64,000 nucleotides of DNA from Anaerolineae bacterium. GTDB lineage: Bacteria > Chloroflexota > Anaerolineae > Aggregatilineales > Phototrophicaceae. Shown one piece after another: positions 7,531-15,422 of this stretch. The translations under genes and the position numbers were made by a program. The first letter of the stretch is position 1. Every line of letters starts with the position of its first letter. The notes beneath the pieces are model-generated. The model did not search any database and had not been told where the DNA came from. It was given only the letters and a program-made list of their open reading frames with translations. Location of the stretch: positions 395,276-459,275 of the forward strand of contig JALHQT010000002.1 of NCBI GenBank assembly GCA_022841825.1, read 5' to 3'.

Positions 7531-8967
7531 TTAGGCTCGGTTCACCTCGTTCAGAGGAATATGGATATTGATGAATGTTCCATTGCCCGGCGATGTTTCG
7601 ATGGTGCAGACTCCGCCGACCAGTCGAACACGTTCGAAAATGCCTGTCACGCCGTTGGTTTGGCGATTCGCCTGCAGCACGACATCCAGGTCAAAGCCCT
7701 TGCCCTGGTCTTCGATCTGGAGCTTGATCTCGTCCTCCACCCGAAGGCGGATGGCGGCGGTTTTGACGTCCGCGTGGCGCGCGATGTTGGTCAGCGCTTC
7801 CTGGGTGACGCGGTAGAGGGTTGTCTCTACGCAGCTTTCAAAGCGGCGATGTCCGCCCGACTCTCTGAAGTCGATGACGATGTTGGTCGCCTGGGTGAAG
7901 CGCGTCAGATGCCAGTCGAGCGTGGGCAGCAGCCCCAGGTCGTCCAGCATCGTCGGGCGCAGGTCGAGCGAGAGATCGCGCACACGCTGGATCAGATCGC
8001 CAATGATGTGCAGCGCTTGCGTGCGTCCTGCTTGTGGGCTATTCATGCTGCTGATGAGTAGATTGAGCACGGTGAGCGACTGCCCAATCTCGTCGTGCAG
8101 TTCGCGCGCGATGAGGCGGCGCTCGGCTTCCTGGGTTTCGACGAGCTGCTGCGACAATGCCGCCAGGCGTTGGCTTTGCTGTCGCAGTATCGTCTCGTCG
8201 TGTTTGCGCTGGCGGATATCACGGTTGATGCCGACCGCTCCAACCGGCTCGCCGTCTGCGCCCCGCACCAACGCGACAGACGACAGGATGTCGATGGGCG
8301 TGCCATCGCGCTGATACTGGATGACCTCGCCCTTCCAGAAGCCATCCCTGTAGAATTCCGCTACGACTTCATCCGGCGTGCTGTCCAGATAGCTCGTAGG
8401 GACAATCTCACTGAACAGTCGTCCGACGACTTCTTCGGCGGACCAACCGTAGGTCAACTCTGCGGCACGATTCCATGAACGGATGACGAAACTCAAGTCG
8501 GTGGAGATGACCGCATCGTTCGCCTGTTTGAGGATGGTCGCCAGATAGCGATCGTTTTCCTGCGCCTTGATCTGGTCCGTGATGTCGGTGATGGTCGCCA
8601 GTGCGATAAGACGCCCCTCGATCTGGCGTATGGTCGTGCGCACTTCGACATCCATGATGCTGCCATCTTTCAAGCGATGTTTCCACTTGCCCTGGTATTC
8701 TGTCGCCCCGTTGATGCTGCGCAAAATCTCCGTGAAACGGGCAACATCTGTCTGGGGGCGAATATCGGCGAGGTTCATCGCCAGGAACTCGTCACGGGTG
8801 TAGCCGTATTTGGCGACGGCGGCGGCGTTCACTTCGATGAAGCCCAGTGTCTGGATGTCAATCATCCACATCGGGTTGGGATTGGCATGGAACAGGAACG
8901 CGGAGTCAGAACCCACTGGGATTTCCGGCTCAAGTGAAAATGATTGGGGCAAGAGTGGGGGCTGCAA
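7531..8967 (-). CDS. PAS-PAS sensor histidine kinase (NarX/DegS class)
   Basis: A 478-residue soluble sensor kinase with no transmembrane segment. The first PAS domain spans about residues 15-130 (FLFHANPNPMWMID, then GYTRDEFL). The second spans about 140-255 (NDAVISTDL, GWSAEEVVGRLFSEI, and a PAC-type GINRDIRQRK end). A HisKA_3 dimerisation helix with the phosphorylated histidine follows in RRLIARELHDEIGQSL near residue 290. The HATPase domain has NIARHADVKTAAIRL, EDQGKGFD and GVTGIFERV. It should phosphorylate the regulator whose gene follows it and is split by the intron. The start at 8967 is a TTG without an obvious ribosome site, so the N-terminus is uncertain. Confidence 0.88.
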   Translation of the reverse strand: MQPPLLPQSFSLEPEIPVGSDSAFLFHANPNPMWMIDIQTLGFIEVNAAAVAKYGYTRDEFLAMNLADIRPQTDVARFTEILRSINGATEYQGKWKHRLKDGSIMDVEVRTTIRQIEGRLIALATITDITDQIKAQENDRYLATILKQANDAVISTDLSFVIRSWNRAAELTYGWSAEEVVGRLFSEIVPTSYLDSTPDEVVAEFYRDGFWKGEVIQYQRDGTPIDILSSVALVRGADGEPVGAVGINRDIRQRKHDETILRQQSQRLAALSQQLVETQEAERRLIARELHDEIGQSLTVLNLLISSMNSPQAGRTQALHIIGDLIQRVRDLSLDLRPTMLDDLGLLPTLDWHLTRFTQATNIVIDFRESGGHRRFESCVETTLYRVTQEALTNIARHADVKTAAIRLRVEDEIKLQIEDQGKGFDLDVVLQANRQTNGVTGIFERVRLVGGVCTIETSPGNGTFINIHIPLNEVNRA

Positions 8968-9031
8968 TTCGACTAATCGTAAGATTGGAAAACTAAGAGG
9001 GTGAGTTTTGTGAGGAGTGTGAATTCTCTTA

Positions 9032-9104
9032 TGGACCTATGGGGATTCGAACCCCAGACCTCTTCAATGCCATTGAAGCGCTCTCCCAGCTGAGCTATAG
9101 GCCC
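9032..9104 (-). tRNA. tRNA-Ala (GGC)
   Basis: The minus strand folds as a 73-base cloverleaf. The acceptor stem GGGCCTA/TAGGTCC includes the G3-U70 pair that identifies alanine tRNAs. The D arm is GCTCAGCTGGGAGAGC. The anticodon arm CTTCA-ATGGCAT-TGAAG presents GGC. The T arm reads CTGGGGTTCGAATCCCCA. The discriminator base is A, and CCA is not encoded. It stands alone between the histidine kinase and the NrfD-type gene. Confidence 0.96.
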
Positions 9105-9120
9105 TGGTGATATGGTGTGT

Positions 9121-9149
9121 ATGGTAGTCGTTCGCCCGTGCGATGTCAA
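9121..9149 (-). promoter_or_regulatory. Sigma-70-type promoter for tRNA-Ala
   Basis: On the minus strand TTGACA (9144-9149) and TACCAT (9121-9126) are separated by 17 bp. The tRNA begins 16 bases after the -10 element, which leaves a leader of about nine bases. Confidence 0.65.
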
Positions 9150-9169
9150 TACTCGCCCAGGGGATAACA

Positions 9170-10456
9170 TCACTCCCCGTGCCCCTCTTCCTCGTACACC
9201 CGCTCGCCTGTACTCAGCGCGCGCGCTTCGGGATACAGCTTCAGCCAGCGCACCGCCAGCGTGAACGCCAGCCAGCTATAGGCGACGATGCCTAGCGAGA
9301 CGCCCCATTCGACGAGCGCGGGTTCGTAGTGGTTGACCGGGAAGACATCGCCCACGCCTGGCGACCAGTCGAGCGGGATGACGAAGCCGGAGAGCGTCAT
9401 GTTCCAGCGGTTGATGACCAGCCCGGCGATGACCATCGGCGCGGCGAGCAGCAGCGCGTAGCGGTTGCGGCGCAGCGGTCGCCACAGGAAGAAGATCGCC
9501 GGGACGAGTGCGCCGAACAGCACCTCGCCGAACCAGAAGGTGAAGTTGTAGGGCGTGAACTGCGCCAGGATCTCCAGCCCCAACTGCTGTTCCGGCACGC
9601 GCCCATAATAGTTGGTCGCCGCCCAGCTCCACAGCTTGAGGTAGAGATATGCCAGGCAGGCAAACCCGGCGAACTTCGCCACGCCTTCCAGCACGTCCAG
9701 CGGCACCATCTGCCGATTGAGCAGTCTGCCCGAAAGGATCGTGACGAACAGCGTCAGCGAGACGCCCGCCGCGATTGCCGAGAGGATGAACAGCACCGGG
9801 GCGGAGGGCGAGTACCAGAAGGGGCGCGCCGTCAGAATGCCATAGGTCGCGCCGAGCGATGATTGATGCAGCAGCGACAAACCCATGCCGAAGAGCGCCA
9901 CGATGGGCATCAGGCGGTGCAGGAAGTGCGAAAGATCGCGCAGCAGCTTGACGTTCTTGAGCGGCGTGCTTTCGACGATGACAGGCAGCAGCTCAATCAC
10001 CAGCACCGTCGAGTAGAGGATCACGCACATCGTGATCTCCCACAGGACGGAATGGACATTCCAGTAGAGGATCGGGTAGTAAAAGCGGTCGAAGCGCCCA
10101 ATATCGAGGAATAGCGCGATCATCGCCGACGAGTAGCCGAGCAAGCCGACCAGCACCGCCGCGCGCGCAATCGCTTCATAGCGCTTCAAGCCAAACAGGT
10201 AGACGGCGGCGGAGAGCGTGAACGCCCCTGCTCCCAAGCCAATCGACGACAGATCGACAGTGATCCACAAGCCCCAGGGCAGCTCGTCGCTCAGGTTGGT
10301 GACGCCCAAGCCGTTGATGATGACATGCACGGCGCTGACCACGCCGATCACCAGCATGACGACCAGCAGCATGATCCAGGCGACGAAATAGGGCGATGTT
10401 TTGCCGCGCGGCGCGGGCTGCGCCAGGGCGGGTTGGACACGGGTGTTGACAGCCAT
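9170..10456 (-). CDS. NrfD/HybB-type membrane quinone-interacting subunit
   Basis: A 428-residue polytopic membrane protein with about ten hydrophobic helices, of the NrfD/PsrC/HybB family. These subunits exchange electrons between membrane quinones and an iron-sulfur partner and may move protons. Visible family features are the opening helix followed by NLSDELPWGLWITVDLSSIGLGAGAF, then LFLDIGRFDRFYYP and WNVHSVLWEITMCVILY. The ATG abuts the stop of the ferredoxin gene at 10457, and the whole block 14594-9170 is compact and same-stranded. Its place beside two nonahaem cytochromes points to a quinone:cytochrome c oxidoreductase-like complex. The direction of electron flow cannot be told from sequence. 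Confidence 0.85.
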   Translation of the reverse strand: MAVNTRVQPALAQPAPRGKTSPYFVAWIMLLVVMLVIGVVSAVHVIINGLGVTNLSDELPWGLWITVDLSSIGLGAGAFTLSAAVYLFGLKRYEAIARAAVLVGLLGYSSAMIALFLDIGRFDRFYYPILYWNVHSVLWEITMCVILYSTVLVIELLPVIVESTPLKNVKLLRDLSHFLHRLMPIVALFGMGLSLLHQSSLGATYGILTARPFWYSPSAPVLFILSAIAAGVSLTLFVTILSGRLLNRQMVPLDVLEGVAKFAGFACLAYLYLKLWSWAATNYYGRVPEQQLGLEILAQFTPYNFTFWFGEVLFGALVPAIFFLWRPLRRNRYALLLAAPMVIAGLVINRWNMTLSGFVIPLDWSPGVGDVFPVNHYEPALVEWGVSLGIVAYSWLAFTLAVRWLKLYPEARALSTGERVYEEEGHGE

Positions 10457-11347
10457 TCAGATCAAGCCCTCCGGCGGGATATAGTACACGCTCGGATCGG
10501 TGCCCAGGTCTTCGCGCAGGCGCAGCGTCGGCGTGGTGTTGATGATGCGCGAGACGGTGCTGTTGGGATCGTTGATGTTGCCGAAGAAGCGCGCATTGAC
10601 CGGGCAGATGTTGACGCAGGCAGGCGTGGCTTCCTCATGGACGCCCGGCATTAGCCCCTTCGCCAGTCCCGCGTCGATGCGGTGGATGCAAAACGTGCAT
10701 TTTTCCGCGACCCCGCGCGGGCGGCGTTCGACTTCCGGCGTGCCCCATTCCGGCACACGCGGGTTGGTCTCGCTGCGTTCGCTGAAGTTGAAGGTGCGCG
10801 CGCCATACGGGCAGGCGGTCTGGCAGTATCGGCAGCCGATGCAGCGGTCATAATTCATGACGACCAGCCCGTCGGCGCGATGATAGGTCGCCCCCACCGG
10901 GCAGACCTCGACGCACGGCGCATGGTGGCAGTGCAGACACGGGCGCGTGACGTGGAAGGTGTTGCCGAGCTGCGTCTGGTCTTCGACGCGGATGTTCCAG
11001 CGCATATCGTCGGCGGTGTCGTTGGTCGCCTGGCACGCCCAGACGCAGTAATCGCAGCCGATGCACTTGCTCAGGTCGATCACCATCACCCAGCGATAGT
11101 TCGGGTCGCCTTCATGCGCGCCATCGACGCGCGCCTGCAAGATGTCCCGCGCGAAGGTGTCGAGCGGCTGCGCCAGTGTCGCCGCCAGCACCATGCTCGC
11201 GCCGCCGCCGATCAGCAGCGTCATGAAATCGCGTCGTGAGAGCAGATTGAGCTTCGGCGGCGTGGGCTGCACCGTGGTCGCCTGCTCGCCGTGTTCCCCA
11301 TCCCCATGCTGTGCAGGGGGCTGGGGCGTGTGATTGTCTTCGGTCAT
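10457..11347 (-). CDS. Tat-exported four-cluster ferredoxin subunit (HybA/NrfC type)
   Basis: A 296-residue iron-sulfur protein. A long hydrophilic N-terminus leads to the twin-arginine signal SRRDFM (near residue 38) and a hydrophobic stretch, so it is exported folded. Mature cysteine groups are CIGCDYCVWAC, CLHCHHAPCVEVCP, CIGCRYCQTACP, CTFC and CVNICP, enough for four [4Fe-4S] clusters. Proteins of this type wire a membrane NrfD partner to an extracytoplasmic redox subunit. Its start overlaps the stop of the upstream nonahaem cytochrome by four bases (ATGA), and its stop touches the NrfD start, so coupled translation is likely. Confidence 0.9.
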   Translation of the reverse strand: MTEDNHTPQPPAQHGDGEHGEQATTVQPTPPKLNLLSRRDFMTLLIGGGASMVLAATLAQPLDTFARDILQARVDGAHEGDPNYRWVMVIDLSKCIGCDYCVWACQATNDTADDMRWNIRVEDQTQLGNTFHVTRPCLHCHHAPCVEVCPVGATYHRADGLVVMNYDRCIGCRYCQTACPYGARTFNFSERSETNPRVPEWGTPEVERRPRGVAEKCTFCIHRIDAGLAKGLMPGVHEEATPACVNICPVNARFFGNINDPNSTVSRIINTTPTLRLREDLGTDPSVYYIPPEGLI

Positions 11348-12573
11348 GTACGGTCTCCCTCATCTGGCGCATCCGGTCGGGCAGGCTCTGTTGGCACTTC
11401 ATGTGCGGGTGGTTTCGTGGCTGGCGTCCCCATGCGCTGCGCCCGGTTGCCGCGCGCGATGAAGACTGCCGCGAAGGTGACGCCAAAGCCCAGCCCCAGG
11501 ATCAAGCCCTGGAACAACTGGATGCTGCCGACGCCTGCTGCGGCTTCCTGTGCTGCTGCTTCTTCCGAGAGCGGCACCGTTTCGACCGTTTCCGGCGCAG
11601 TCTCGGCGACGGGGCGGTCGGCGACCAACTGCGCCCATTCTCCGCTGGAGACCAACTCCTCATGACAGGTATTGCACGGCGTCGCATCCATCAGCATCGA
11701 GTGTCCGGTCGTCAGCGGCGCGGTCGAGATCGGGATCGCCTCACCGTCGCCGTGTTCGCCTCGGTACATGTGACAGCTCAGACACGTCACGTCCGAGTCT
11801 TCGGTCAGATGCTGTGTATGCACGAAGACTGCCTGCACTTCTTCCGGCTTGTGACAATTGGTGCAGAGTTCGTCCGGCGTATTGCCGACACGCAGGCGCT
11901 GGCTGTGCTGCGAATGACAGGTCACGCAGCCGAGCGGCTCAATATCGACATGGGCGCTGCCCTGCCATTCGACCAGCGTCGTCTGATGGCATTCGCCGCA
12001 TACCCCCGCGATCAGGTCGGGCTGTTCGACAATCGGGCGCACATCATGCGCGCCATGGCAATCGGTGCAGACGGCGGCTTCGCGGCTGCCCGCCTGGATT
12101 GCCTCCTCGTGCAAGCCGCTTTCCAGGTCACGCACGGCAGCCTCGTGACAGGTGGAGCAGATCGCCACCGAAGACAGCGTATAGGTGCGACCATCGGTCG
12201 GCGTGGGGCTGTTGTGTGGGAAGGCGTCCTGCCCATGACAATCGACGCAGCCGAAGGCTCCCTCGCTGTTATCGCTGCCATGCACCGACGCCGCGACGGT
12301 GTCCGGATCGACATACAGGTTCTGGATCGAGCCGTCTTCAAAGCGGACGGTCTTCCAGGGCTGGCTGTGACACACCAGACAGTAACTGTTGCTGCCCGTG
12401 ATCTCAACGCTGACGGTGGTGTCGCTGACGGTCGGCGTCGCTTCGACGGGGACAGGCGTGGCATCCTGCGCGGACACGCTGCCCGCGAACAGGAACGGCG
12501 AAAGTCCGGCGGCGATCAGGGTCAGCCCTACGCCGATCAGCGTGATGAGGGTGAGGTGTTTGCTATTCGTCAT
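11344..12573 (-). CDS. Membrane-anchored nonahaem cytochrome c
   Basis: A 409-residue protein with a signal peptide (residues 1-35, ending SVSAQ) and nine CxxCH haem c sites: CLVCH, CVDCH, CSTCH, CTDCH, CGECH, CVTCH, CTNCH, CLSCH, CNTCH. After an acidic linker a single transmembrane helix (IQLFQGLILGLGFGVTFAAVF, near residue 360) anchors it, followed by a short proline-rich cytoplasmic tail. It is probably the haem-wire subunit that joins the ferredoxin and NrfD subunits encoded next. The gene lies 12 bp after the second nonahaem cytochrome gene and overlaps the ferredoxin gene by four bases. Confidence 0.9.
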   Translation of the reverse strand: MTNSKHLTLITLIGVGLTLIAAGLSPFLFAGSVSAQDATPVPVEATPTVSDTTVSVEITGSNSYCLVCHSQPWKTVRFEDGSIQNLYVDPDTVAASVHGSDNSEGAFGCVDCHGQDAFPHNSPTPTDGRTYTLSSVAICSTCHEAAVRDLESGLHEEAIQAGSREAAVCTDCHGAHDVRPIVEQPDLIAGVCGECHQTTLVEWQGSAHVDIEPLGCVTCHSQHSQRLRVGNTPDELCTNCHKPEEVQAVFVHTQHLTEDSDVTCLSCHMYRGEHGDGEAIPISTAPLTTGHSMLMDATPCNTCHEELVSSGEWAQLVADRPVAETAPETVETVPLSEEAAAQEAAAGVGSIQLFQGLILGLGFGVTFAAVFIARGNRAQRMGTPATKPPAHEVPTEPARPDAPDEGDRT

Positions 12574-12585
12574 GGCGCGGCTCCA

Positions 12586-14187
12586 TCACCCGCCCTCGGC
12601 AGGGAATAAATTGAGTTCAGCGTACACGGCATCGAGAACGGCATCCGAGTAGGTGTAGTTGTGAATGCCCAGGCTGCCATCGCCCTCGACGAAATCGAGC
12701 GCCTGGCTCACCCATTCGGGCGTGCTGTCCGTGATGGCGGCGCGCGCTGCATCGATGCGCAACTGGGTATTCGACTGGATGTCGTCGATCAGCGCCTGCA
12801 TCAGTTCCGGCGAGGCGACTTCCTCATGACAGCCGGAGCAGTTGTCTTGCAGCATCGGCTCGCTGACGACGACGCCCGGCAGCAGCGGTGCCAGCGCATG
12901 GCTGTCGCGCATCCCGGCATCGACCGGGACGGCTGCCGCGTGACAGGTCGTACAGGTGGGTCCATCTTCGGCGATGAAATGCACGCCCGCTTCCGGAATG
13001 ATGCCGTCGATGACCGGCAGTCCTTCCCACATCTCCTGCGCGGGATGATGGATACCCGGCGCGACTTCGGGGTTGCTGTGGCAGCTCACGCACAGCGCGT
13101 ACGGCTCCTGCATCAGGTTAGCAGGCAGCTCGCTTTCGACATGCGGAAAGTGGCAGCTTGAACAGGTAATGCCATACTGCGCGCTCTCCAGCGTCACCGG
13201 CGGCGGGGCGGCGCTTTCGCGGTCACCTGCTTCGACCTCCGCCGTCAGCCGCGCGACATAGCTGCTGTCCGCGCTGTGGCAGGTCAGGCAGGTGTCGTCG
13301 GCGCCTTCGCTTTCCAGTAGGTTGCCCAGCGACCGCGCATGATCCGATGCGACCCACTCGTTGTACTGCATGTTCATCTGCCGCGCGTGCCCGCTCACCC
13401 ACCAGTGGTCCGCCTGATCCAGCCCGACGAGCGTGAAGCTGCCGCTCAGGTCGCCGCCGGGGAAGTAGCCGACCGGGTACGGGCGTCCGTCGGGGCTGAC
13501 GCCGCGACTGTGGCACTGCCCGCAGGTCTGCGGGTCAAGCGCGGGGTTGATCGCCGCGCGCACTTCTGCCAGCTCTTCCTCGCTGGCGCGCCGTCCGGCA
13601 TCCGACGCCAGTTCGACATGCGCTTCGCCGGGTCCGTGACAGCTTTCACACTGCACGCCATCGTCTTCCCAGCGCTCGCGCTCCAGGTCAAACCCGGTGA
13701 CATGGCAGTAGGCGCAGCTCTGTTCCCAGTCATATGCCGGGTCTTCCCAGGCGTCCGCCAGCGTCAGCGGTCGCCACGCCTGCGCGACGACGTCCCATTC
13801 GGCGGGCAGCACGCGGTAATCGTTGCGTCCCACCTCGTACAGATAACGCTGGACGTATTTGCCCGTCCCGACGACGTAAGCGATGTCGTCGGCGTCAAAC
13901 GCGCGGGCGGCGTCAGCACCGGGAAGCTGAACCTGGCGCACATCCTCACCCTGCGCGAAGTCCGCCAGGATGGCATCTTCGTCGTCGTCAAGCGTGAGGA
14001 CATGGCGCGAGTCATCGTGGCGGCGTGCGATGTCGCGGTGGCAGTCGGCGCACTCATTCGCGCCCACGTAATCGCCACCCGAAGGTTCGTCCTGGGCGAA
14101 GGCGGGAGCGCTGCCCAACCACAGCAGGCTGAACCCGCTGGCGAGGCAGAGGATGCCGATCAGGACGAGAGTGCGAAGCCTTGTCAT
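12586..14187 (-). CDS. Secreted nonahaem cytochrome c
   Basis: A 533-residue exported protein. ATG at 14187 was chosen because it opens a classical signal peptide (MTRLRTLVLIGILCLASGFS ... APAFAQ) and overlaps the preceding stop as ATGA; upstream in-frame codons do not look like protein. Nine haem sites are visible: CADCH, CAYCH, CESCH, CGQCH, CLTCH, CSSCH, CVSCH, CTTCH, CSGCH. Several spaced histidines (HARQMNMQYNEW, SDHARSLG, GIHHP) could be distal ligands. The segment with CAYCH, ESCHGPGEAHVE and CGQCHSRG resembles the cytochrome c family related to hydroxylamine and octahaem proteins. It may accept or donate electrons outside the membrane for the NrfD complex. Confidence 0.88.
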   Translation of the reverse strand: MTRLRTLVLIGILCLASGFSLLWLGSAPAFAQDEPSGGDYVGANECADCHRDIARRHDDSRHVLTLDDDEDAILADFAQGEDVRQVQLPGADAARAFDADDIAYVVGTGKYVQRYLYEVGRNDYRVLPAEWDVVAQAWRPLTLADAWEDPAYDWEQSCAYCHVTGFDLERERWEDDGVQCESCHGPGEAHVELASDAGRRASEEELAEVRAAINPALDPQTCGQCHSRGVSPDGRPYPVGYFPGGDLSGSFTLVGLDQADHWWVSGHARQMNMQYNEWVASDHARSLGNLLESEGADDTCLTCHSADSSYVARLTAEVEAGDRESAAPPPVTLESAQYGITCSSCHFPHVESELPANLMQEPYALCVSCHSNPEVAPGIHHPAQEMWEGLPVIDGIIPEAGVHFIAEDGPTCTTCHAAAVPVDAGMRDSHALAPLLPGVVVSEPMLQDNCSGCHEEVASPELMQALIDDIQSNTQLRIDAARAAITDSTPEWVSQALDFVEGDGSLGIHNYTYSDAVLDAVYAELNLFPAEGG

Positions 14188-14594
14188 GGCAGTGTCTCTT
14201 CTTTGCTGACCGCAAGGGTAAAGGATTGGGAGAAGGTATCGTCGAGCCAGGCATCTGCTGCGTCTGAGGCTGCATAGCCCAGCCTGCGCAGCGCCATGCT
14301 GTCCACGTTGGAGCCGACCGGGAGGGCACTGTTGGTGCCGACAATGTCGGGCTGCGGGTTGAGCACGAGGTTGTCGATGACACGCGGATGAAGCGGTCTC
14401 GACCACTCGAATTCCAGGTCGTCATGGCAGGTGTAGCACGAGGCAGCGCCCACGTAGACCGCGCTCGAATGGTCAGGGACGTCGGCGTGCAGCTCCTGCG
14501 CGATCGCAGGGAGGGATGCTATGAAGAGCCAGAACGCCCCCACCAGACACGAGCTAAAGCCAAACAACGACAGGATTTTGTGCGCAGACCGCAT
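14184..14594 (-). CDS. Small secreted monohaem cytochrome c
   Basis: A 136-residue protein with a signal peptide and one haem site, CYTCH, in VYVGAASCYTCHDDLEFEW. The remainder has no known domain; WSRPLHPRVIDN and paired hydrophobic patches suggest a docking role. ATG at 14594 is chosen because GAGGGAAGG stands four bases before it; an in-frame TTG lies five codons upstream. It is the first gene of the cytochrome/ferredoxin/NrfD operon and overlaps the next start. The 125 bases between it and the upstream response-regulator gene should carry the operon promoter, but I could not pick one confidently. Confidence 0.78.
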   Translation of the reverse strand: MRSAHKILSLFGFSSCLVGAFWLFIASLPAIAQELHADVPDHSSAVYVGAASCYTCHDDLEFEWSRPLHPRVIDNLVLNPQPDIVGTNSALPVGSNVDSMALRRLGYAASDAADAWLDDTFSQSFTLAVSKEETLP

Positions 14595-14719
14595 CGAACC
14601 TTCCCTCAAACATATCGGATCGCGCCGAAAGACGGCAGCGTCCTCACTTCATTGTCCAATTCTCTGCCCTTCTCCACATCGTTCACGCGGATGAGAGTCG
14701 TTCATTCCGCCGAATGATT

Positions 14720-15406
14720 TCACTCGATCAGCTTCAGCCGCATTGCCAGCAGCGCCGCCTGTGTGCGATCCGAAACGTGCAGCTTCTGCAGAATGTGCTG
14801 CACATGCGTTTTGACGGTCGGCATACTGATCGAGAGTGTTTCGGCGATGGCATTGTTGGCGAAACCCTGCACCATCAGGCTGAGGACATCGCGCTCGCGC
14901 TCGGATAGCGGCTCGATCTCAATATCGATCGACGGGTCTATGTCCGGCAGCGGCGCGGACGCACTATGTGCCAGCGCCATTTGCAGCAGTTGGCGGTCGA
15001 TCAGGTTATCGCCCGCCGCCGCCGCCCGCACCGCCCGCACGATCTGGTCGGGATCGGTCTCCTTCGACAGGTAGCCCGCTGCGCCGCCGCTGATCGCCCG
15101 CGCCAGATAGGTCGGGTTGGCATACGTGGTCAGGATGATGACGCTGGTGCCAGGCGAAGCGGCTTTGATGTGCGGCAGGCTCTGCAAGCCGTCGCCATTC
15201 TTCATGCGGATGTCGAGCAGCATCACGTTCGGTTGCAGCGCCGCCGCCAGTCGGATGGCGTCATCGCCGCTTTCCGCTTCACCGACCACTTCGATGCCGG
15301 GACGGCTCAACAGCGCACGCAGCCCCTGACGCACGATCCCATGATCATCGACAATCGCGGCGCTGATGGTGGGGGTGTCGCTCGTGTCGTATGCGTTCTG
15401 AATCAT
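14720..15406 (-). CDS. NarL-type response regulator next to the cytochrome operon
   Basis: A 228-residue regulator. The receiver domain (residues 14-130) has AIVDDHGIVRQGL, the phospho-accepting Asp in VMLLDIRMKNGDG, a switch Thr in ILTTYA and Lys in GYLSKETDP. A linker with acidic repeats leads to a LuxR helix-turn-helix, LSERERDVLSLMVQGFANNAIA...TVKTHVQHILQKLHV. ATG at 15406 follows GGAAGG. The gene lies 16 bp after the membrane sensor kinase gene and just before the cytochrome operon on the same strand. Control of that operon in response to a periplasmic cue is the simplest inference. Confidence 0.88.
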   Translation of the reverse strand: MIQNAYDTSDTPTISAAIVDDHGIVRQGLRALLSRPGIEVVGEAESGDDAIRLAAALQPNVMLLDIRMKNGDGLQSLPHIKAASPGTSVIILTTYANPTYLARAISGGAAGYLSKETDPDQIVRAVRAAAAGDNLIDRQLLQMALAHSASAPLPDIDPSIDIEIEPLSERERDVLSLMVQGFANNAIAETLSISMPTVKTHVQHILQKLHVSDRTQAALLAMRLKLIE

Positions 15407-15422
15407 CGAGTGCTACCTTCCG

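Noticed and set aside
9032-9173. A short protein gene over the tRNA region
   Set aside because: The cloverleaf, G3-U70 pair and promoter support tRNA-Ala; the overlapping frame has no ribosome site.
14188-14406. N-terminal extension of the secreted nonahaem cytochrome
   Set aside because: These codons are the small monohaem cytochrome gene read in another frame; the signal peptide starts at 14187.
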